A DNA stretch of 64,000 bases from JBDTSW01 sp963758845 (GTDB taxonomy: Bacteria; Actinomycetota; Thermoleophilia; Solirubrobacterales; 70-9), in assembly GCA_963758845.1 (NCBI GenBank), contig CAVWWX010000002.1, positions 2,542,001 through 2,606,000 of the forward strand, given 5' to 3'. Position 1 is the stretch's first letter. The number at the start of each line of letters is the position of its first letter. Below the pieces are notes generated by a model. The model saw nothing but the letters and a program-made list of their open reading frames with translations. It was not told where the DNA came from and searched no databases. This document shows, piece after piece, positions 48,911-58,123 of the stretch. Position numbers and translations under genes: made by a program.

Positions 48911-49249
48911 ATGGAAGCTGCCTCAACGGTCGCCCCTGCACCCGTTCCGCAACACATGCGTGCGCTCGCCGAAGCCAACCGAGTACGTCTGGCCCGGGCC
49001 GCGCTCAAGCGGGACGTCGCCGCGGGAGAGACCGAGGCGGCGGAGGTAGTCCGCGGCTGCCCGTGGGAGGTCTCGACGATGACGGTGGGGGAGTTGCTTC
49101 GCAGTCAGCGCCGTTGGGGGCGCGCCAGGGCTCGCAAGTTCCTGTTCGGGCTTGGCCTGAACGAGAACCGCGAGCTCGGCCGCCTGACCGAGCGCCAGCG
49201 CCTGGTGCTCGCAGTCGCACTCGAGACGAAGACCCGCGCGGTCGCCTAG
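48911..49249 (+). CDS. mihF: actinobacterial integration host factor (mIHF-like)
   Basis: The protein has 112 residues from the ATG at 48911, with the ideal ribosome site AAAGGAGG. It reads LAEANRVRLARAALKRDVAAGETEAAEVV, then WEVSTMTVGELLRSQRRWGRARARKFLFGLGLNENRELGRLTERQRLVLAVAL. The S/T-V-x-x-LL, GRARARKFL and LGL parts match the helix-two-turn-helix DNA-binding core of mycobacterial IHF. This protein bends DNA and supports recombination and nucleoid structure. The 188-base leader holds nothing recognised. Confidence 0.88.
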   Translation: MEAASTVAPAPVPQHMRALAEANRVRLARAALKRDVAAGETEAAEVVRGCPWEVSTMTVGELLRSQRRWGRARARKFLFGLGLNENRELGRLTERQRLVLAVALETKTRAVA

Positions 49250-49270
49250 CGGCCCGACGCCGTAAGCGCT

Positions 49271-49300
49271 GGGGCGGGCGCGCGAAAGCGCGTCCGCCCC
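49271..49300. terminator. bidirectional terminator with GAAA loop
   Basis: A 13-pair stem (one G-U-type pair) with a GAAA tetraloop between the convergent genes ending at 49249 and 49308. Confidence 0.8.
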
Positions 49301-49307
49301 GGTTCGT

Positions 49308-49829
49308 TCAGCGCACCTTGTAGAGGACGCCGGCCCGTCGCTGGAAGAGCAGGCTGAGGACGCGGGCCGACCCCGCGAACACGATCGTCGCGATCGCCAG
49401 CCGGACGGCCACGCCGAGCCCCTCGGGCGCGAGGTAGAAGAGCGCCGCGAGGACCAGCGCCCCGGCCACGCCCGAGAGGAGCAGGGTGTGCGAGCGAAAG
49501 CCCGAGAAGTGCTCGCGGATCGAGAGCTCGAGGCCGGCGAGCGAGCCCAGCGCCACCCCGACGACCACCATCACAGCGCCCTGGTCGCCCTTGACGACGA
49601 AGAATCCCAAGACCAGGAGGATGATGCCCACCAGCGTCACCAGCTCGACCAGCGGAAACGAGCCCCACGGTGCCGGCGGTCGCCCCTCGGCCGCAGCCCC
49701 GCGCCGCGTCGACGGCGCGCCGGCCACTGCGGCCTGGCGCTTGGCCCCGCCGCCGCGCTGAACCGGCCGCCTCTGGGGCGGCGGCGGCCGTCGCTGGCCG
49801 CCCCTGCGGCGCTTGCGCTTACTTGCCAA
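49308..49829 (-). CDS. four-span membrane protein of unknown function
   Basis: The protein has 173 residues: a basic Pro/Arg/Gly tail (1-55), then hydrophobic spans at about 58-80 (LVELVTLVGIILLVLGFFVV), 83-103, 115-135 (TLLLSGVAGALVLAALFYL) and 140-160, and a short basic end. No family recognised. Its start overlaps the end of the upstream gene by 11 bases. Confidence 0.7.
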   Translation of the reverse strand: MASKRKRRRGGQRRPPPPQRRPVQRGGGAKRQAAVAGAPSTRRGAAAEGRPPAPWGSFPLVELVTLVGIILLVLGFFVVKGDQGAVMVVVGVALGSLAGLELSIREHFSGFRSHTLLLSGVAGALVLAALFYLAPEGLGVAVRLAIATIVFAGSARVLSLLFQRRAGVLYKVR

Positions 49830-50361
49830 AGGAGGGAAAGGGGCCGCCGCCCTCAGCTAACGGGCAGCCCGAGGAGAGCTTGACGCGCCACCAGCCGAGG
49901 AACATCCCGAGAATGCCCCAGCGGGGCCTGGCGTGCCAGTGGCGGCACTCGCCCTCGCCGATGTCCTCGTTGGACACCTTCACCCAGCGGTGGCGCTCGG
50001 GCTCGGCGATCATCGACTCGATCAGCGCTCGGTTCGACTCCTCGGCGTCGGCCCGCCGGCCGAGGTCCGTCTGGGCCTCGCGCAGGCGCACGACCAGCGC
50101 GTCGCGGACGCGTTCGAGGTCGCCCGAGTCGAGCACCCGCGGCCCGCCGACCGCGCCGACGTGCCAGTCGATCCCCTGGCGCGGGAACGCGGAGGCGAAC
50201 AGCTCGCCCAGCCTGCGCTCGAGGCTCGCGATCTGGCGGCGCAGGTCCTGGCGCACCAAGCCCTCGGAGGGAACTGCGACGGCCGAGCCGCCGCCACCGG
50301 CTGGCGCCGGGAGCCCGAAGGGCGTCCGCTGGCTGGTCTCCTGGGTGCGAAGCTCCGGCAT
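49819..50361 (-). CDS. protein of unknown function
   Basis: The protein has 180 residues. Residues 35-55 and 85-110 are helical and charged (GLVRQDLRRQIASLERRLGELF, RVRDALVVRLREAQTDLGRRADAE), followed by RALIESMIAEPERHRWVKVSNEDIGEGECRHWHARPRWGILGMFLGWWRVKLSSGCP, a compact Trp/His-rich end. It is soluble and starts 41 bases beyond the end of the B3/4 gene. Family not recognised. Confidence 0.7.
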   Translation of the reverse strand: MPELRTQETSQRTPFGLPAPAGGGGSAVAVPSEGLVRQDLRRQIASLERRLGELFASAFPRQGIDWHVGAVGGPRVLDSGDLERVRDALVVRLREAQTDLGRRADAEESNRALIESMIAEPERHRWVKVSNEDIGEGECRHWHARPRWGILGMFLGWWRVKLSSGCPLAEGGGPFPSFGK

Positions 50362-50402
50362 CGCCCTTCGGATTCTAGATGGTTGGGGCGGGGATCAACC
50401 GT

Positions 50403-51041
50403 CTAACCGCGCAGGACCCCCGCAGCCAACCAGAGGGCCTCCTCGGCGGCGATCTGCGGCACCCCCGGCACTGCGATCGCGCACAGGACCGTTCGCTTCG
50501 TCCGCTTCTCCACGCCCCTGCCGTCGGCGGTGGCACCGAAGAGCAGGGCCACCGGCCGCGCCTCGTCGGCGATCGCGAGGGTGCCCGGCGGAAGGGCGCC
50601 GGGCCTGCCCTCGAGGCCCTCGCCGTCCGCGGTCGGCCGGACGCCCAGGCGTCCCTGGACCTTGTCGGCGTCGAGCGCCCGCAGGGCCACGCGGGACTCG
50701 ACCGTGGCGATCGTGAGCGCGTCGTCGAGCAGGTTCCGCGACCGGAAGCCGCCGTGCTTCATCCGGTCAAGCGAAGCCTGCTCGATCGGCGTGGGCTGCT
50801 CGTCGGGGTCGAGCCCGATGTGCCGGTAGAACACGCGGTAGGCCCAGGGAAGCGACTGGTGGCGGAGGTTGATCGCCTGCGCCCCGGTGAAGCGGTCGCT
50901 GAGCTCCTTCAGTCGCCGCTTGGCGGCAGGCGTCGAGCGGCCCGGCCCGCGCTCGACGATCGCGTAGCGCAGCGAGAGGCCCGGGAACTCCTCGGCCAGC
51001 TCGGGAGCGATCCAGCCGGTCTCCGGCGCGGCGTCGCTCAC
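50403..51041 (-). CDS. B3/4-domain protein
   Basis: The protein has 212 residues from a GTG that overlaps the stop of the upstream redoxin gene (GTGA). It shows the B3/4 pattern of the phenylalanyl-tRNA synthetase beta chain, as a stand-alone domain: LRYAIVERGPGRSTPAAKRRLKEL, INLRHQSLPWAYRVFYRHIGLDPDEQPTPIEQASLDRM, FRSRNLLDDALTIATVESRVALRALD. Stand-alone B3/4 proteins are thought to clear wrong amino acids from tRNA; this role is family knowledge, not proven here. Confidence 0.88.
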   Translation of the reverse strand: MSDAAPETGWIAPELAEEFPGLSLRYAIVERGPGRSTPAAKRRLKELSDRFTGAQAINLRHQSLPWAYRVFYRHIGLDPDEQPTPIEQASLDRMKHGGFRSRNLLDDALTIATVESRVALRALDADKVQGRLGVRPTADGEGLEGRPGALPPGTLAIADEARPVALLFGATADGRGVEKRTKRTVLCAIAVPGVPQIAAEEALWLAAGVLRG

Positions 51042-51766
51042 CCCTCCCCCCCTTCGGCCGCGGGGCGCTCGGCGAGCAGCGCGTCGAGCTCGTCGGCCAC
51101 CCGCTCGGGCTCGGCCTCGAGACCGATCAGGACGGTCTCGAAGATGCCGCCGGGACGGGCGATCCCGACCGTCGGGCAGACGCCGACGCGGTAGACGTTC
51201 GAGACCGCCCCGTCGCGGTCCCATCCCACCGGCACGGGCCAGTCGCGCGCGGCGACGATGTCCTCCACTTCGCCCCGGTCGCCGCGGACCGCCACCGACA
51301 GGAAGTTGGCCCGGCCCCGGTAGTCGCGGGCCAGGCCCGTGATCGCATCCTGGGTCTCGACGCACGCCTCGGGGTTCGTGAACCAGAACGTGACCGCCAG
51401 CGGCTTGTCGAAGAGGTCGCAGACCCGGATCGCGCCCTTGGGGTCGATCTCGCATGCGGGTGTCCGCCGGTCGGCCTCCGGGCACGGGTTCTCGGCGGTC
51501 TCGCAGTCGTCCTGGGCGATGTTCGCGTCGAGGTCCAGCGACCCCCGGACGTCGGGCACCGCGAACTCGGCGAGCGGCTCGCCGGTGACGTCCTCGATGC
51601 CCAGCAGGGTTCCCTCGTCGGTGTTGATGCCGTTGATCGCGGCGACCGCGATGACGCCGATGAACGCGAGCCCCACGAAGAGCGAGTAGCGGCCCCCCGG
51701 CCGGAACGAGCTCGGGGATGACGGCGGCTTCTGGGGCTCCTCGGTCACGGGACGATCGTTACGCAC
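51038..51766 (-). CDS. membrane-anchored thioredoxin-fold (redoxin) protein
   Basis: The protein has 242 residues with one N-terminal span (YSLFVGLAFIGVIAVAAING, about 28-47) and an outside domain with LAEFAVPDVRGSLDL, then FDKPLAVTFWFTNPEACVETQDAIT, FLSVAVRGDRGEV, and VCPTVGIARPGG. The usual CxxC is replaced by NPEAC, leaving one Cys at that site, plus other Cys residues (DDCETAENPCPE, ACEID, VCDLF) that may act instead. Overlaps both neighbours, so it is tightly co-translated with the exporter and the B3/4 gene. Confidence 0.8.
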   Translation of the reverse strand: MRNDRPVTEEPQKPPSSPSSFRPGGRYSLFVGLAFIGVIAVAAINGINTDEGTLLGIEDVTGEPLAEFAVPDVRGSLDLDANIAQDDCETAENPCPEADRRTPACEIDPKGAIRVCDLFDKPLAVTFWFTNPEACVETQDAITGLARDYRGRANFLSVAVRGDRGEVEDIVAARDWPVPVGWDRDGAVSNVYRVGVCPTVGIARPGGIFETVLIGLEAEPERVADELDALLAERPAAEGGEG

Positions 51767-54410
51767 CCGCCTGCTCGGCGGCCGGACGGCCGCGGCGGCG
51801 CAGGCGCGCCAGCAGCGGCTCGAGCCCGCCGTCGGCCCACACCAGCGCCGCCGGCAGGACCAGCATCACCCCGGCGAGCGCCACCGCGAGGTCGAACACC
51901 GTGACCAGCCCGAAGTCGCGCAGCATCCGCACGTCGCTCGCCACCAACACGGCGAAGCCCGCGATCGCCGTCGCGCCCGATACGGCCACCGCCGTCCCCG
52001 TCCGCGCGTAGGTCCGGCGCAGCGCCTCGCCTACGGACTGGCCGGAATCCCGCTCCTCGTGGAAGCGCGCGGCCAGGATCACCGAGAACTCGGTCGCGAT
52101 CGCGATAACCAGCGCCCCCAGGGTGGCCGACATGGGGTTCAGGGGGACGCTCGCGGCCTCGACGACCAGCGACGACCAGCCGGTTGCCAGCGCGATCGGG
52201 ATCAGGGGGACCAGCGCTCGTGAGGCCGAGCGATAGACGGCCAGGAGGACCAGCGCGATCGCCAGCAGCCCCGCTCCCGTCAGCAGGTAGCGGTTGCTGC
52301 CCAGGGCCGCGTTCGCGTCGGCGACCAACACGGGCAGCCCGACGACCTGCACGTCCACGCCGGGCGGCGGGTCGAGATCCGAGCCCACCGGATCGAGCTG
52401 GGAGCGGATGTCGTCGATCAGGTCCTTCTGCTCGTCGAAGGGCATCACGCGGATGCCGAAGCCGATCAACGCCGTCCCGCCGTCGCCGCCCTCGTCGCGA
52501 TCGACGACGGCCTGGGAGAAGTAGTCCGGCAGGAGGTCCAAGAGCTCGCTGATCTGAGCGCGGGACGGGATCTCGGAGCCGGCGAAGAGGGTGGCGAGCG
52601 TCGTGCCGGGGCAGAGCTCGACATCCTCGTCCTGGCAGGTCGAGACGCCGGCCTCGTATCCGTGGCGATCGAGCACGCGCTGTTCGAACTCGGCCATCCA
52701 CCCGATCACGGCGGGGTCCGTGAGGTCGTCGGCGTCGACGGTCACGTAGACGTCGCCCGAGACGCCCGTCAGCTCCTCCAGCTCGTCGACGTCCTGGAGC
52801 TCGGGCAGGTTGGCGGGCAGGAGCTGGCGGATGTCGGAGACCAGCTCGGTGCGGGTTCCCGCGATCCACCCCGCGACGGCGAGGACCAGGGCCGCGGCCA
52901 ACACCTTGCCGGGCGCGCTGATCGAGGCTGCCAGCGCCGATCGGCCCCACTTCCCCAGGCGCTCGCCCGCCGCCCGTTTCCGCGGCTGCGCGCGGTCCGT
53001 CAGGCGGCGCAGGGGATTGGCGATCCCGGCGCCGTCGCCCCTTCGGATCAGCGAGAGCGTCGCGAGGCCCGCCGTCAGGGCAAGGGCGAAGGCGACGAGG
53101 ACGCCCGCGACGAGCAGCAGGCCGAAGCTCCGGACCATCGGGATCGGCGACAGCAGGAGGACGACGAAGCCCGCGGCGGTAGCCAGCAGAGCGACCCCGA
53201 TCACCGGGCCCCCTCGGGCCCCCGCCTCGACGGCGGCGCGCGCCGGAGAGGATCCCGCGTCCAAGCGCTCGCGGAACCGGGCCTGGAACTGGATCGCGTA
53301 GTCGACGGCCAGCCCGGTCAGGATCGGGAGGACCGCGATCGAGGCGATCGTCAGCGAGCCGCCGACGAGGGCGAGGAAGCCGAACACGATTCCCGTCGCC
53401 GCCAGCGCGATGGCCAAGGGCAGCAGCCGCAGGGGCGGGCCGAAGGCCACTGCGAGCACGAGCGCCATGACGACGAGGGCGACCACCAGCAGGACCAGGA
53501 TCTCGCCCGACAGCGTCTGGGCGAGGCCGTCGAAGATCACCGGGACCCCGCTGACGACGTACTCGCCCCCGCGCAGGTCGAAGGCGGGGTCCTCGACGGC
53601 GTCGCGGAACAGGCCGATGGCGCGCTCGCGCTCGGCCTGGGTCAGATCCGGCCGCAGGCGCACCGTGATCATCGCCGCATCGGGGCTCGGGAACAGGAAG
53701 TTGAAGCGCGCCTTCGGGGTGCCCGACGGCTGGGCGGGATCGAAGACGACGGTGCTGACGTAGGTCGGGTCGTCAAGGCTGGGGATTCCGGTCAGGCCGT
53801 AGCGGGACGCGGCCTGAAGCAGCTGATCCTGGAACTGCGTCATTACCTCCTGCGAGGCGGCGCTGGCAGCGGCGAGCTGTTCGTCCTCGGAGAGGCCCTG
53901 CTCCTTCGCGGCGTTCGCGGCCCGGCGCGCGGCGAGCGCGGCCTGCGCCTCGGCGGCCTGGGTCTGGTCGTTCAGGACCCGCTCGGCGGTGATCGCGGTC
54001 TGGTTCAGGAACGTGGCCGGGCCGAAGACCACCTCGGCCGGCTTCTCCTCGGCCAGCCGGGCGCACGGGGCCGGGGCCGGCTGGTTCTCGCCGTACACCT
54101 GCCCCCCCGGCGCGCTTCCCGACAGGCAGGCCTCGAGGGCTAGCAGCGTCCCCAGGTCCTCGGTCAGCATCAGCTCCTGGAGATCCCCCTCGACCAGGAT
54201 CCGGACCGGCTCGTCGCCGAAGCCCTCGTAGAAGTCCTCGGTCGCCGCGAACGCGTCCGAGCCCGAGTCCACCAGCGAGTCGGGGTTGCGATCCGGCTCG
54301 AGCGCCAGCGCGCCCACCGCGCCCACGAGCGACACCAGGATCGCCAGGGCGACGACCGGCGCCGGCCGCTCCACGGCCCACGCGGCGATCCGGGTTAGGG
54401 CGTTCCGCAT
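51759..54410 (-). CDS. RND/MMPL exporter (HAE3-like)
   Basis: The protein has 883 residues with twelve predicted spans in two halves, each with one span, a large outside loop and five spans. Motifs are LTGLAVDYAIQFQARFRERLDAG (first half) and ALVIAIATEFSVILAARFHEERDSG (second half). The outside loop at about 130-215 holds a long Ala/Gln/Glu helix (TQAAEAQAALAARRAANAAKEQGLSE). HAE3-type proteins export lipids or hydrophobic compounds; in hopanoid producers a relative moves hopanoids. It heads an overlapping operon with the redoxin and B3/4 genes. Confidence 0.92.
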   Translation of the reverse strand: MRNALTRIAAWAVERPAPVVALAILVSLVGAVGALALEPDRNPDSLVDSGSDAFAATEDFYEGFGDEPVRILVEGDLQELMLTEDLGTLLALEACLSGSAPGGQVYGENQPAPAPCARLAEEKPAEVVFGPATFLNQTAITAERVLNDQTQAAEAQAALAARRAANAAKEQGLSEDEQLAAASAASQEVMTQFQDQLLQAASRYGLTGIPSLDDPTYVSTVVFDPAQPSGTPKARFNFLFPSPDAAMITVRLRPDLTQAERERAIGLFRDAVEDPAFDLRGGEYVVSGVPVIFDGLAQTLSGEILVLLVVALVVMALVLAVAFGPPLRLLPLAIALAATGIVFGFLALVGGSLTIASIAVLPILTGLAVDYAIQFQARFRERLDAGSSPARAAVEAGARGGPVIGVALLATAAGFVVLLLSPIPMVRSFGLLLVAGVLVAFALALTAGLATLSLIRRGDGAGIANPLRRLTDRAQPRKRAAGERLGKWGRSALAASISAPGKVLAAALVLAVAGWIAGTRTELVSDIRQLLPANLPELQDVDELEELTGVSGDVYVTVDADDLTDPAVIGWMAEFEQRVLDRHGYEAGVSTCQDEDVELCPGTTLATLFAGSEIPSRAQISELLDLLPDYFSQAVVDRDEGGDGGTALIGFGIRVMPFDEQKDLIDDIRSQLDPVGSDLDPPPGVDVQVVGLPVLVADANAALGSNRYLLTGAGLLAIALVLLAVYRSASRALVPLIPIALATGWSSLVVEAASVPLNPMSATLGALVIAIATEFSVILAARFHEERDSGQSVGEALRRTYARTGTAVAVSGATAIAGFAVLVASDVRMLRDFGLVTVFDLAVALAGVMLVLPAALVWADGGLEPLLARLRRRGRPAAEQAGA

Positions 54411-54462
54411 TGGATTCAGATTACGGGCGCCGAGGAGCCGCCCGCGCCGGCCCGTACGGGCC

Positions 54463-55486
54463 TTAATCCATTGCCAATGGACCTTCGGTCTCGGCGTTCA
54501 GGAACTGGGAGACGAACTCGTTCTCCGAGTTGAAGAGCTCGTCGGACGGGCCGGACTCGACGATCTTGCCCTTCCACAGCACCGCGATGAAGTCGGCGAT
54601 GCGACGCGCGGTGCCGAGGTCGTGGCTGATCACCATGTAGCAGCCGCCGTTCTCCTCGTGGATCTCGCGGATCAGCTCGCACAGGAGCGCCGTACGCACC
54701 GGGTCCAGGCCCGAGTCGGGCTCGTCGAACATGACGATCGCGGGGTCCAGCACCAGCGCCCGGGCAAAGCCGGCGCGCTTGCGCATTCCGCCCGAGAGCT
54801 CGTTCGGCATCTTGTCGGTCGCCTCGGCGAGGCCCACCTCCAGCAGGCGGCGGTTGACGATCTCGCCGATCTCGTCCTCGCCCTTGTCGGTGTGCTGCCG
54901 CAGCGGGAAGGCGGTGTTGTCGTAGATGTTCATCGAGCCGAACAGCGCGCCGTCCTGGAACAGCAGGCCGAACTTCTTGCGCATCTCGAACAACTCGTCG
55001 TCCGTCATCCCGGGCACCGACTCGCCGTGGACCAGGAGATCGCCGGAGTCCGGGATAGAGCAGGCCGACGATGTGCTTGATCAGCACGCTCTTGCCGGTT
55101 CCCGACGGGCCCAGGACCATCGAGACCTGGTCGTCGGGCAGGCCGAGGTTAAGGCCGTTGAGGATGCGCATCCGGCCGAACTGCTTGACGACGTCGATGA
55201 TCTCGATCGCGTCCTCGCCGCCGTGGTCGCGCTTCTCACCGGTGTGCCAGCGGTAGGGGTTGTTCTCGTCGGAGGCGACGCCCGGCAGGATGTAGTCCTT
55301 GTGGAGCGTGCCCAGCTCGGGCGCGGGCTCGACGTACGGGCTGTCGTCATCGCCGCCGCTGCGATCGAAGCTCGCGTCGCTCTGGGTTTCCTCGTACTCC
55401 GTCTCGGCCTGGACGTCAGTCTCGGTCTCGGTCTCGGCCTCGTCGTGCTCGCCCTCGTAGTCGTCGTCGTAGCGCTCGTCAGTCAC
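54463..55486 (-). CDS. mlaF: MlaF/Mkl-like ABC transporter ATP-binding protein (frameshifted)
   Basis: Two frames join to one protein. The first (from 55486) has an acidic 95-residue extension, then IEIIDVVKQFGRMRILNGLNLGLP and Walker A VLGPSGTGKSVLIKHIVGLLYP. The second (from about 55050 to 54463) continues with SVPGMTDDELFEMRKKFGLLFQDGALFGSMNIYDN, signature LSGGMRKRAGFARALVLDP, Walker B IVMFDEPDSGLDPV and VISHDLGTARR. A GGG run at 55052-55054 (CCC on the coding strand) should be one base shorter to restore the frame. The family energises lipid uptake by YrbE/MCE systems. Confidence 0.88.
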
Positions 55487-55526
55487 TTGGTGGTCTCCTT
55501 TTCGCGGCGCCCCCTCCGGGGCCCGT

Positions 55527-56324
55527 TCAGCCTCCGATGGGCGCCCTCGGGTTGGCGCCCCAGAAGATCAGCGTTCCCATCATCCCGATGATGTGCACCA
55601 ACACGATGTTGAGCACCATCGACTTCGCGGTGGCGGTTCCCACGCCGACCGGGCCTCCCGCCGCGTTGTAGCCGTAGTAGCAGCCGACCAGCACGATGGC
55701 GGTCGCCATCGTCATCCCCTTGATGAGGCTGAATATGAGGTCGGGTGGGTTCTGGAACATCCAGAAGATCAGGAAGTAGCCGCCCGAGGACACCTCGCCG
55801 ACCTGCTCGACCACCGCCAGGTAGGAGGCGAAGTAGCCGACGCCGATGCCCGCGAGGTAGATGAACGGGAGCGTCATCCAGGCGCCCAGCAGGCGGGTGG
55901 CGCAGAGGTAGATCATCGGCTGCACGCCCATGACCTCGAGGGCGTCGATCTCATCGGAGATGCGCATCGAGCCCAGCTCGGCGACGATGCCGGTGCCGAC
56001 CTTCGCGGCCATCATGTAGCCGAACGCGTAGGGGATCACCTCGCGCAGGTCGCACCAGGCGGCGAAGACGCCGGCGTTGGACGGCGCACCGACCGAGCGC
56101 GAGAAGTACGCGCCCTCGATGCCGCACTGCAGGCCGAGGATGAAGGTGAGGCCCCAGATCACGACCGCCGAGCCGAGGATCAGGATCCCCGCCTGGCGGA
56201 GCGCCTCGCCGAAGAAGTGGAAGACGCGGCCGTTGAAGACCAGGATCATCGTCCGCCCGCCGAAGCGGGCGATCGTCCCGAGCGAGTCGAGCCAGTCCCG
56301 AGGTACTGCGAGCCAGCCGGGCAT
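55527..56324 (-). CDS. MlaE/YrbE-like permease A
   Basis: The protein has 265 residues from the ATG at 56324. It has the MlaE domain: spans at about 35-60 (GILILGSAVVIWGLTFILGL), 130-160 and 180-250, the conserved ALEVMGVQPMIYLCATRLLGAW and an ending with MMGTLIFWG. In mycobacteria two YrbE proteins form the pore. It lies between the second YrbE gene and the ATPase. Confidence 0.9.
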   Translation of the reverse strand: MPGWLAVPRDWLDSLGTIARFGGRTMILVFNGRVFHFFGEALRQAGILILGSAVVIWGLTFILGLQCGIEGAYFSRSVGAPSNAGVFAAWCDLREVIPYAFGYMMAAKVGTGIVAELGSMRISDEIDALEVMGVQPMIYLCATRLLGAWMTLPFIYLAGIGVGYFASYLAVVEQVGEVSSGGYFLIFWMFQNPPDLIFSLIKGMTMATAIVLVGCYYGYNAAGGPVGVGTATAKSMVLNIVLVHIIGMMGTLIFWGANPRAPIGG

Positions 56325-56382
56325 CAGAACACCTGGATCGCGCTTCGCGCCCAACCAGGGCTCTCTTGGAGACGCTCCGCGA

Positions 56383-57189
56383 TCACTTGATCACGCTGAT
56401 CTCAGGGTTCGTGGCGAGGAGCGTCTGCGTGAACACGTAGTTGAATGCGAACACGCCCAGGAAGGCGATCACGACCGCTTCGTTCACCGCGCGGCCCACC
56501 CCCTCGGCGCCTCCGGACGCATTCATCCCTTTGTAGGAGCAGACCACGGCGATGATCGCGCCGAACATGGTGCATTTCAGGATCGAGCCCCACAGGTCCG
56601 TGACCGAGGCGTTGTTGAACAAGGTCGCGAAGAACCCGCCGAGCGGCTGGCCGTAGGCGATCTCGGCGAAGAGGCCGCCGGAGATACCGAAGAGCAGCGC
56701 GTAGATGTCCATCAGCCCGGTGATCAGCATCAACGCAAGGAACCGCGGGACGACGAGGTTCTTGATCGGGTCGACGCCCAGCACCTGGAGCGCGTCGAGC
56801 TCCTCGCGGATCTTGCGGGCGCCCAGATCGGCGGTGATCGCGGTCCCGGCCACGCCGGCCACCACCACCGCGGTCACGAACGGCGCGAACTCGCGGACGG
56901 ACGCGAGGATGAAGAAGCCTCCGAGGCGGTCGAGGGCACCGAACAGCGAGAGGAAGTTCGCGGCCTGGAGCCCCGGCGCGCCGAAGCCGAAGGCGATCGT
57001 CGAGATCATCATCGGGAACCAGCAGAGCTGGAGGGCGAAGAGGAACTGGGAGATGAACTCGCCGCCGTAGGGATACGGGGGCCTGACCACGGCCGAGATC
57101 GTCTTGCCGGTCAGGATCATCATGTTCCCGACCTCCTCGAACATGGACTTGGCCGGCAGGAACGCCCTATCCGCGACTGATCTGACCAT
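56383..57189 (-). CDS. MlaE/YrbE-like permease B
   Basis: The protein has 268 residues from the ATG at 57189 (GGGAGAG upstream). It carries the same domain as permease A: FVTAVVVAGVAGTAITADLGARKIREELDALQVLGVDPIKNLVVPRFLALMLI, then SYKGMNASGGAEGVGRAVNEAVVIAFLGVFAFNYVFTQTLL. It is the first gene of the operon YrbE-YrbE-MlaF. No MCE (substrate-shuttling) gene lies downstream, where the RND exporter starts instead. Confidence 0.9.
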   Translation of the reverse strand: MVRSVADRAFLPAKSMFEEVGNMMILTGKTISAVVRPPYPYGGEFISQFLFALQLCWFPMMISTIAFGFGAPGLQAANFLSLFGALDRLGGFFILASVREFAPFVTAVVVAGVAGTAITADLGARKIREELDALQVLGVDPIKNLVVPRFLALMLITGLMDIYALLFGISGGLFAEIAYGQPLGGFFATLFNNASVTDLWGSILKCTMFGAIIAVVCSYKGMNASGGAEGVGRAVNEAVVIAFLGVFAFNYVFTQTLLATNPEISVIK

Positions 57190-57375
57190 CTCTCTCCCGC
57201 CTCGCGGCTCCCAGCCGAAGGCTTGGCACAGCGTATTCGATGGAACCGCCCGCCGCCACCGACAACTGTTGCGCCCACATTGAGTTGAGATTGCGCTCAG
57301 ATTGACCGCCGCCGATCGGAGCGGGCCGATCGAACCGTCGAGCATCCCTCGTTCCGATGGTATGTTCCTCGCGCC

Positions 57376-58071
57376 TTGGGGGAGAGAGGCAAAAACGCCC
57401 GCAGGTCGCGAGACCGGGCAATTCACGCACGGATCGCGATCGCCCTGGCCCTCACAGGCGCCATCGTCGCCATGCCCGCGTGCGGCGGCGGCGAGGAGGA
57501 GCGACAGGACGCCGCGGAGCCCACCGGGGAGTTCGAGGTCGAGGTGACCGAGGCGAAGTTCCCCACGCGCCAGCGCCTGGCCGACACCAGCGACCTGGTG
57601 CTCGCGGTCGAGAACATCGGCGACGAGCAGATCCCCGATCTGGCCGTGACGATCTGCCTCGACTCGTGCGCGGCGGACGGCCCCTTCTCGCTGCGCTCCG
57701 AGCAGACGGGCCTCGCCAACCCCAATCGCCCGGTCTGGATCCTCGAGCAGGACTACCCGAAGTTCCTCGAGCCCTCGGTCAGCCCGAAGGAGCTCGACGA
57801 CGAGCCCACGGCCGGCGCCGAGGCGGCGCAGACCAACACCTTCTCGTTCGGCGCCCTCGCCCCCGGCGACGAGCTCGCCGCGGTCTGGCGCGTCACGCCG
57901 GTGCAGGGCGGCACCTACACGGTCAACTACGAGATCGCGGCTGGACTGACCGGCAAGGCCCAGGCGGTCACCGCGGACGGGAGCCCGGTCGAGGGCTCGT
58001 TCGTGGTGACGATCTCGACCCGGCCGCCCGACGCCACGGTCGAGCCCGACGGCTCGATCAAGATCGAGTAG
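57376..58071 (+). CDS. predicted lipoprotein of unknown function
   Basis: The protein has 231 residues from a TTG. Residues 18-36 are a hydrophobic signal ending in a lipobox-like MPAC, then GGGEEER. The outside part (about 50-230) alternates strands: FEVEVTEAKFPTRQRLADTSDLVLAVENIGDEQIPDLAVTI, GDELAAVWRVTPVQGGTYTVNYEIAAGL, GSFVVTISTRPPDA, like an immunoglobulin-type fold. It precedes the sugar dehydrogenase cluster and is divergent from the YrbE operon, with about 185 bases between them. Confidence 0.75.
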   Translation: MGERGKNARRSRDRAIHARIAIALALTGAIVAMPACGGGEEERQDAAEPTGEFEVEVTEAKFPTRQRLADTSDLVLAVENIGDEQIPDLAVTICLDSCAADGPFSLRSEQTGLANPNRPVWILEQDYPKFLEPSVSPKELDDEPTAGAEAAQTNTFSFGALAPGDELAAVWRVTPVQGGTYTVNYEIAAGLTGKAQAVTADGSPVEGSFVVTISTRPPDATVEPDGSIKIE

Positions 58072-58123
58072 CAGCGCCCGCGCCCCGGCCAGCCGGGCGA
58101 ACCGACCCTCTAGTCTGCGTCCG

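Noticed and set aside
52662..54143. A long plus-strand frame opposite the RND exporter
   Set aside because: Asp/Arg/Gly/Gln-rich shadow of a well-supported membrane protein.
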